Positions 6,256 through 6,796 of a DNA stretch of 6,796 nt are shown in pieces; position 1 is the stretch's first letter; every line of letters begins with the position of its first letter. The translations under genes were made by a program, and so were the position numbers. This DNA is from Desulfosudis sp034189195. GTDB lineage: Bacteria; Desulfobacterota; Desulfobacteria; Desulfobacterales; Desulfosudaceae. The stretch covers positions 1-6,796 of the forward strand of contig JAXHVI010000248.1 of NCBI GenBank assembly GCA_034189195.1, given 5' to 3'. A model generated the notes under the pieces. That model had not been told where the DNA came from. It saw nothing but the letters and a program-made list of their open reading frames with translations, and did not search any database.

Positions 6256-6284
6256 TTGACACGGGCCTTATACGATTGTATAAA
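6256..6284 (+). promoter_or_regulatory. Near-consensus sigma70 promoter of the acyl-CoA synthetase gene
   Basis: TTGACA (6256-6261, perfect) and TATAAA (6279-6284, five of six) are exactly 17 bases apart, the best promoter in the window. RNA should begin near 6291, leaving a leader of about 67 bases before ATG 6358. Confidence 0.75.
6268..6283. promoter_or_regulatory. Perfect palindrome over the -10 box, possible operator
   Basis: TTATACGATTGTATAA has two 6-base arms (6268-6273 and 6278-6283) around a 4-base centre. The right arm is part of the -10 box, so a dimeric repressor bound here would block RNA polymerase. No regulator gene is in the window to match it. Confidence 0.45.
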
Positions 6285-6299
6285 AGCCTTTCGCGTCAT

Positions 6300-6343
6300 G
6301 CCCGGCGCCGTTGTCAACCATCATCAACGCCGGGCGGTTTTTT
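6300..6343 (+). terminator. Terminator-like hairpin in the acyl-CoA synthetase leader
   Basis: GCCCGGCG (6300-6307) pairs perfectly with CGCCGGGC (6328-6335). After a three-base bulge the stem can continue with TTG/CAA (6311-6313 with 6325-6327) around an 11-base loop. GG and six T's (6338-6343) follow. It could end the histidine-rich gene's transcript. However, the promoter at 6256-6284 lies upstream of it, so transcripts of the next gene must also pass it, which makes it a candidate attenuator. The two G's between stem and T run may weaken it. Confidence 0.65.
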
Positions 6344-6357
6344 ATCAGGAGATGCAG

Positions 6358-6796
6358 ATGAAACAGAAGGAAGAAGCGAAAAAAATTCTTCAGGCTGCCG
6401 TGGCACAGGGCCGCCTGGCCCTTTCCGAATACGAGGCCAAACAGGTGCTGGCTGCCTACGGCGTGCCCGTCACGCGGGAAATCCTGACCAAAACCCCGGA
6501 GGAGGCCGTGGCCGCGGCCGGAAAACTGGGCTATCCCGTGGTGCTGAAAGCCTGCTCCCCGTTGTTGATGCACAAGAGCGACACCGGCCTGGTGGAATTG
6601 GGCCTGGCCGACGAGAAGGCGGTTCGAAGCGCCTTTGACCGCATCTCGTCCCGGCTTACCTCTGAGGCGGACGGTATGCTGGTGTCTGAGATGGTGTCGG
6701 GAAAGCGGGAGCTGGTGGTGGGCATGAACCGGGACCCCCAGTTCGGCCCCTGCGTGATGCTGGGCCTGGGCGGCGTGATGACCGAAATTTTTAAAG
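6358..6796 (+). CDS. ADP-forming acyl-CoA synthetase, ATP-grasp (beta) part, truncated by window end
   Basis: These enzymes convert acyl-CoA, ADP and phosphate to acid, CoA and ATP (or the reverse), giving energy from acetyl-CoA or branched/aryl acyl-CoA. The 146 residues present match the ATP-grasp domain of the NDP-forming family: SEYEAKQVLAAYGVPV (23-38), GYPVVLKACSP (58-68), HKSDTGLVELGL (72-83), LVSEMVSGKRELVVGM (108-123) and RDPQFGPCVMLGLGG (125-139). The frame is open to the edge, so the 3' part is missing. Starting with the ATP-grasp domain suggests a separate beta subunit, or a beta-first fusion, rather than the common alpha-beta fusion. ATG 6358 follows AGGAG (6347-6351) by 6 bases. 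ATG at 6352 and 6298 are in frame but poorly placed. Acyl substrate cannot be told from this part. Confidence 0.88.
   Translation, partial: MKQKEEAKKILQAAVAQGRLALSEYEAKQVLAAYGVPVTREILTKTPEEAVAAAGKLGYPVVLKACSPLLMHKSDTGLVELGLADEKAVRSAFDRISSRLTSEADGMLVSEMVSGKRELVVGMNRDPQFGPCVMLGLGGVMTEIFK

Noticed and set aside
6285..6357. Riboswitch in the acyl-CoA synthetase leader
   Set aside because: Only about 67 bases, nearly all taken by the hairpin and ribosome site, so no recognisable aptamer fits.
6225..6638. 137-codon plus-strand frame overlapping the acyl-CoA synthetase
   Set aside because: Out of frame with the clearly conserved ATP-grasp sequence and crosses the promoter and hairpin.

Overview
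The window (6,796 bases, GC-rich with strong G/C bias at third codon positions) looks like chromosomal DNA of a Gram-negative bacterium. Evidence is a bifunctional peptidoglycan synthase, an exported thioredoxin-like protein and a CcdA-type membrane reductase. Purine-rich AAGGAG ribosome sites, sigma70-like promoters and an ADP-forming acyl-CoA synthetase fit an anaerobic Desulfobacterota-type organism (sulfate-reducer relatives). That placement is inference from gene content and style, not a database match.

Left part (1-2961, plus strand): a short non-coding leader with a possible terminator, then proC (pyrroline-5-carboxylate reductase). proC overlaps by 8 bases a ccdA-like six-helix membrane thiol-electron carrier. 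After a 133-base gap comes an exported thioredoxin-fold protein (WCRYC), and 5 bases later a NUDIX hydrolase of the CoA-pyrophosphatase type. ccdA and the exported thioredoxin form a plausible cytoplasm-to-periplasm reducing relay, like a split DsbD.

Middle part (2956-5810, minus strand, read right to left): a class A penicillin-binding protein (646 residues, glycosyltransferase 51 plus transpeptidase). Next is a short-form N-acetylglutamate-synthase-like GNAT protein with its own candidate promoter, then a 95-residue two-helix membrane protein of unknown role. The last of these converges on the NUDIX gene and their stop codons overlap (6 bases).

Right part (5811-6796, plus strand): divergent from the penicillin-binding protein is a 98-residue protein whose N-terminus has 15 histidines in its first 26 residues, presumably a metal binder. 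The two divergent genes appear to have overlapping -10 boxes. Then comes an unusual leader: a near-consensus sigma70 promoter whose -10 box lies in a perfect palindrome, followed by a terminator-like hairpin with six T's just before the ribosome site of the next gene. That gene is the ATP-grasp (beta) part of an ADP-forming acyl-CoA synthetase and runs off the window. I found no tRNA, rRNA, CRISPR array, insertion sequence or phage genes. The most interesting items are the acyl-CoA synthetase leader (possible attenuation) and the histidine-rich protein.
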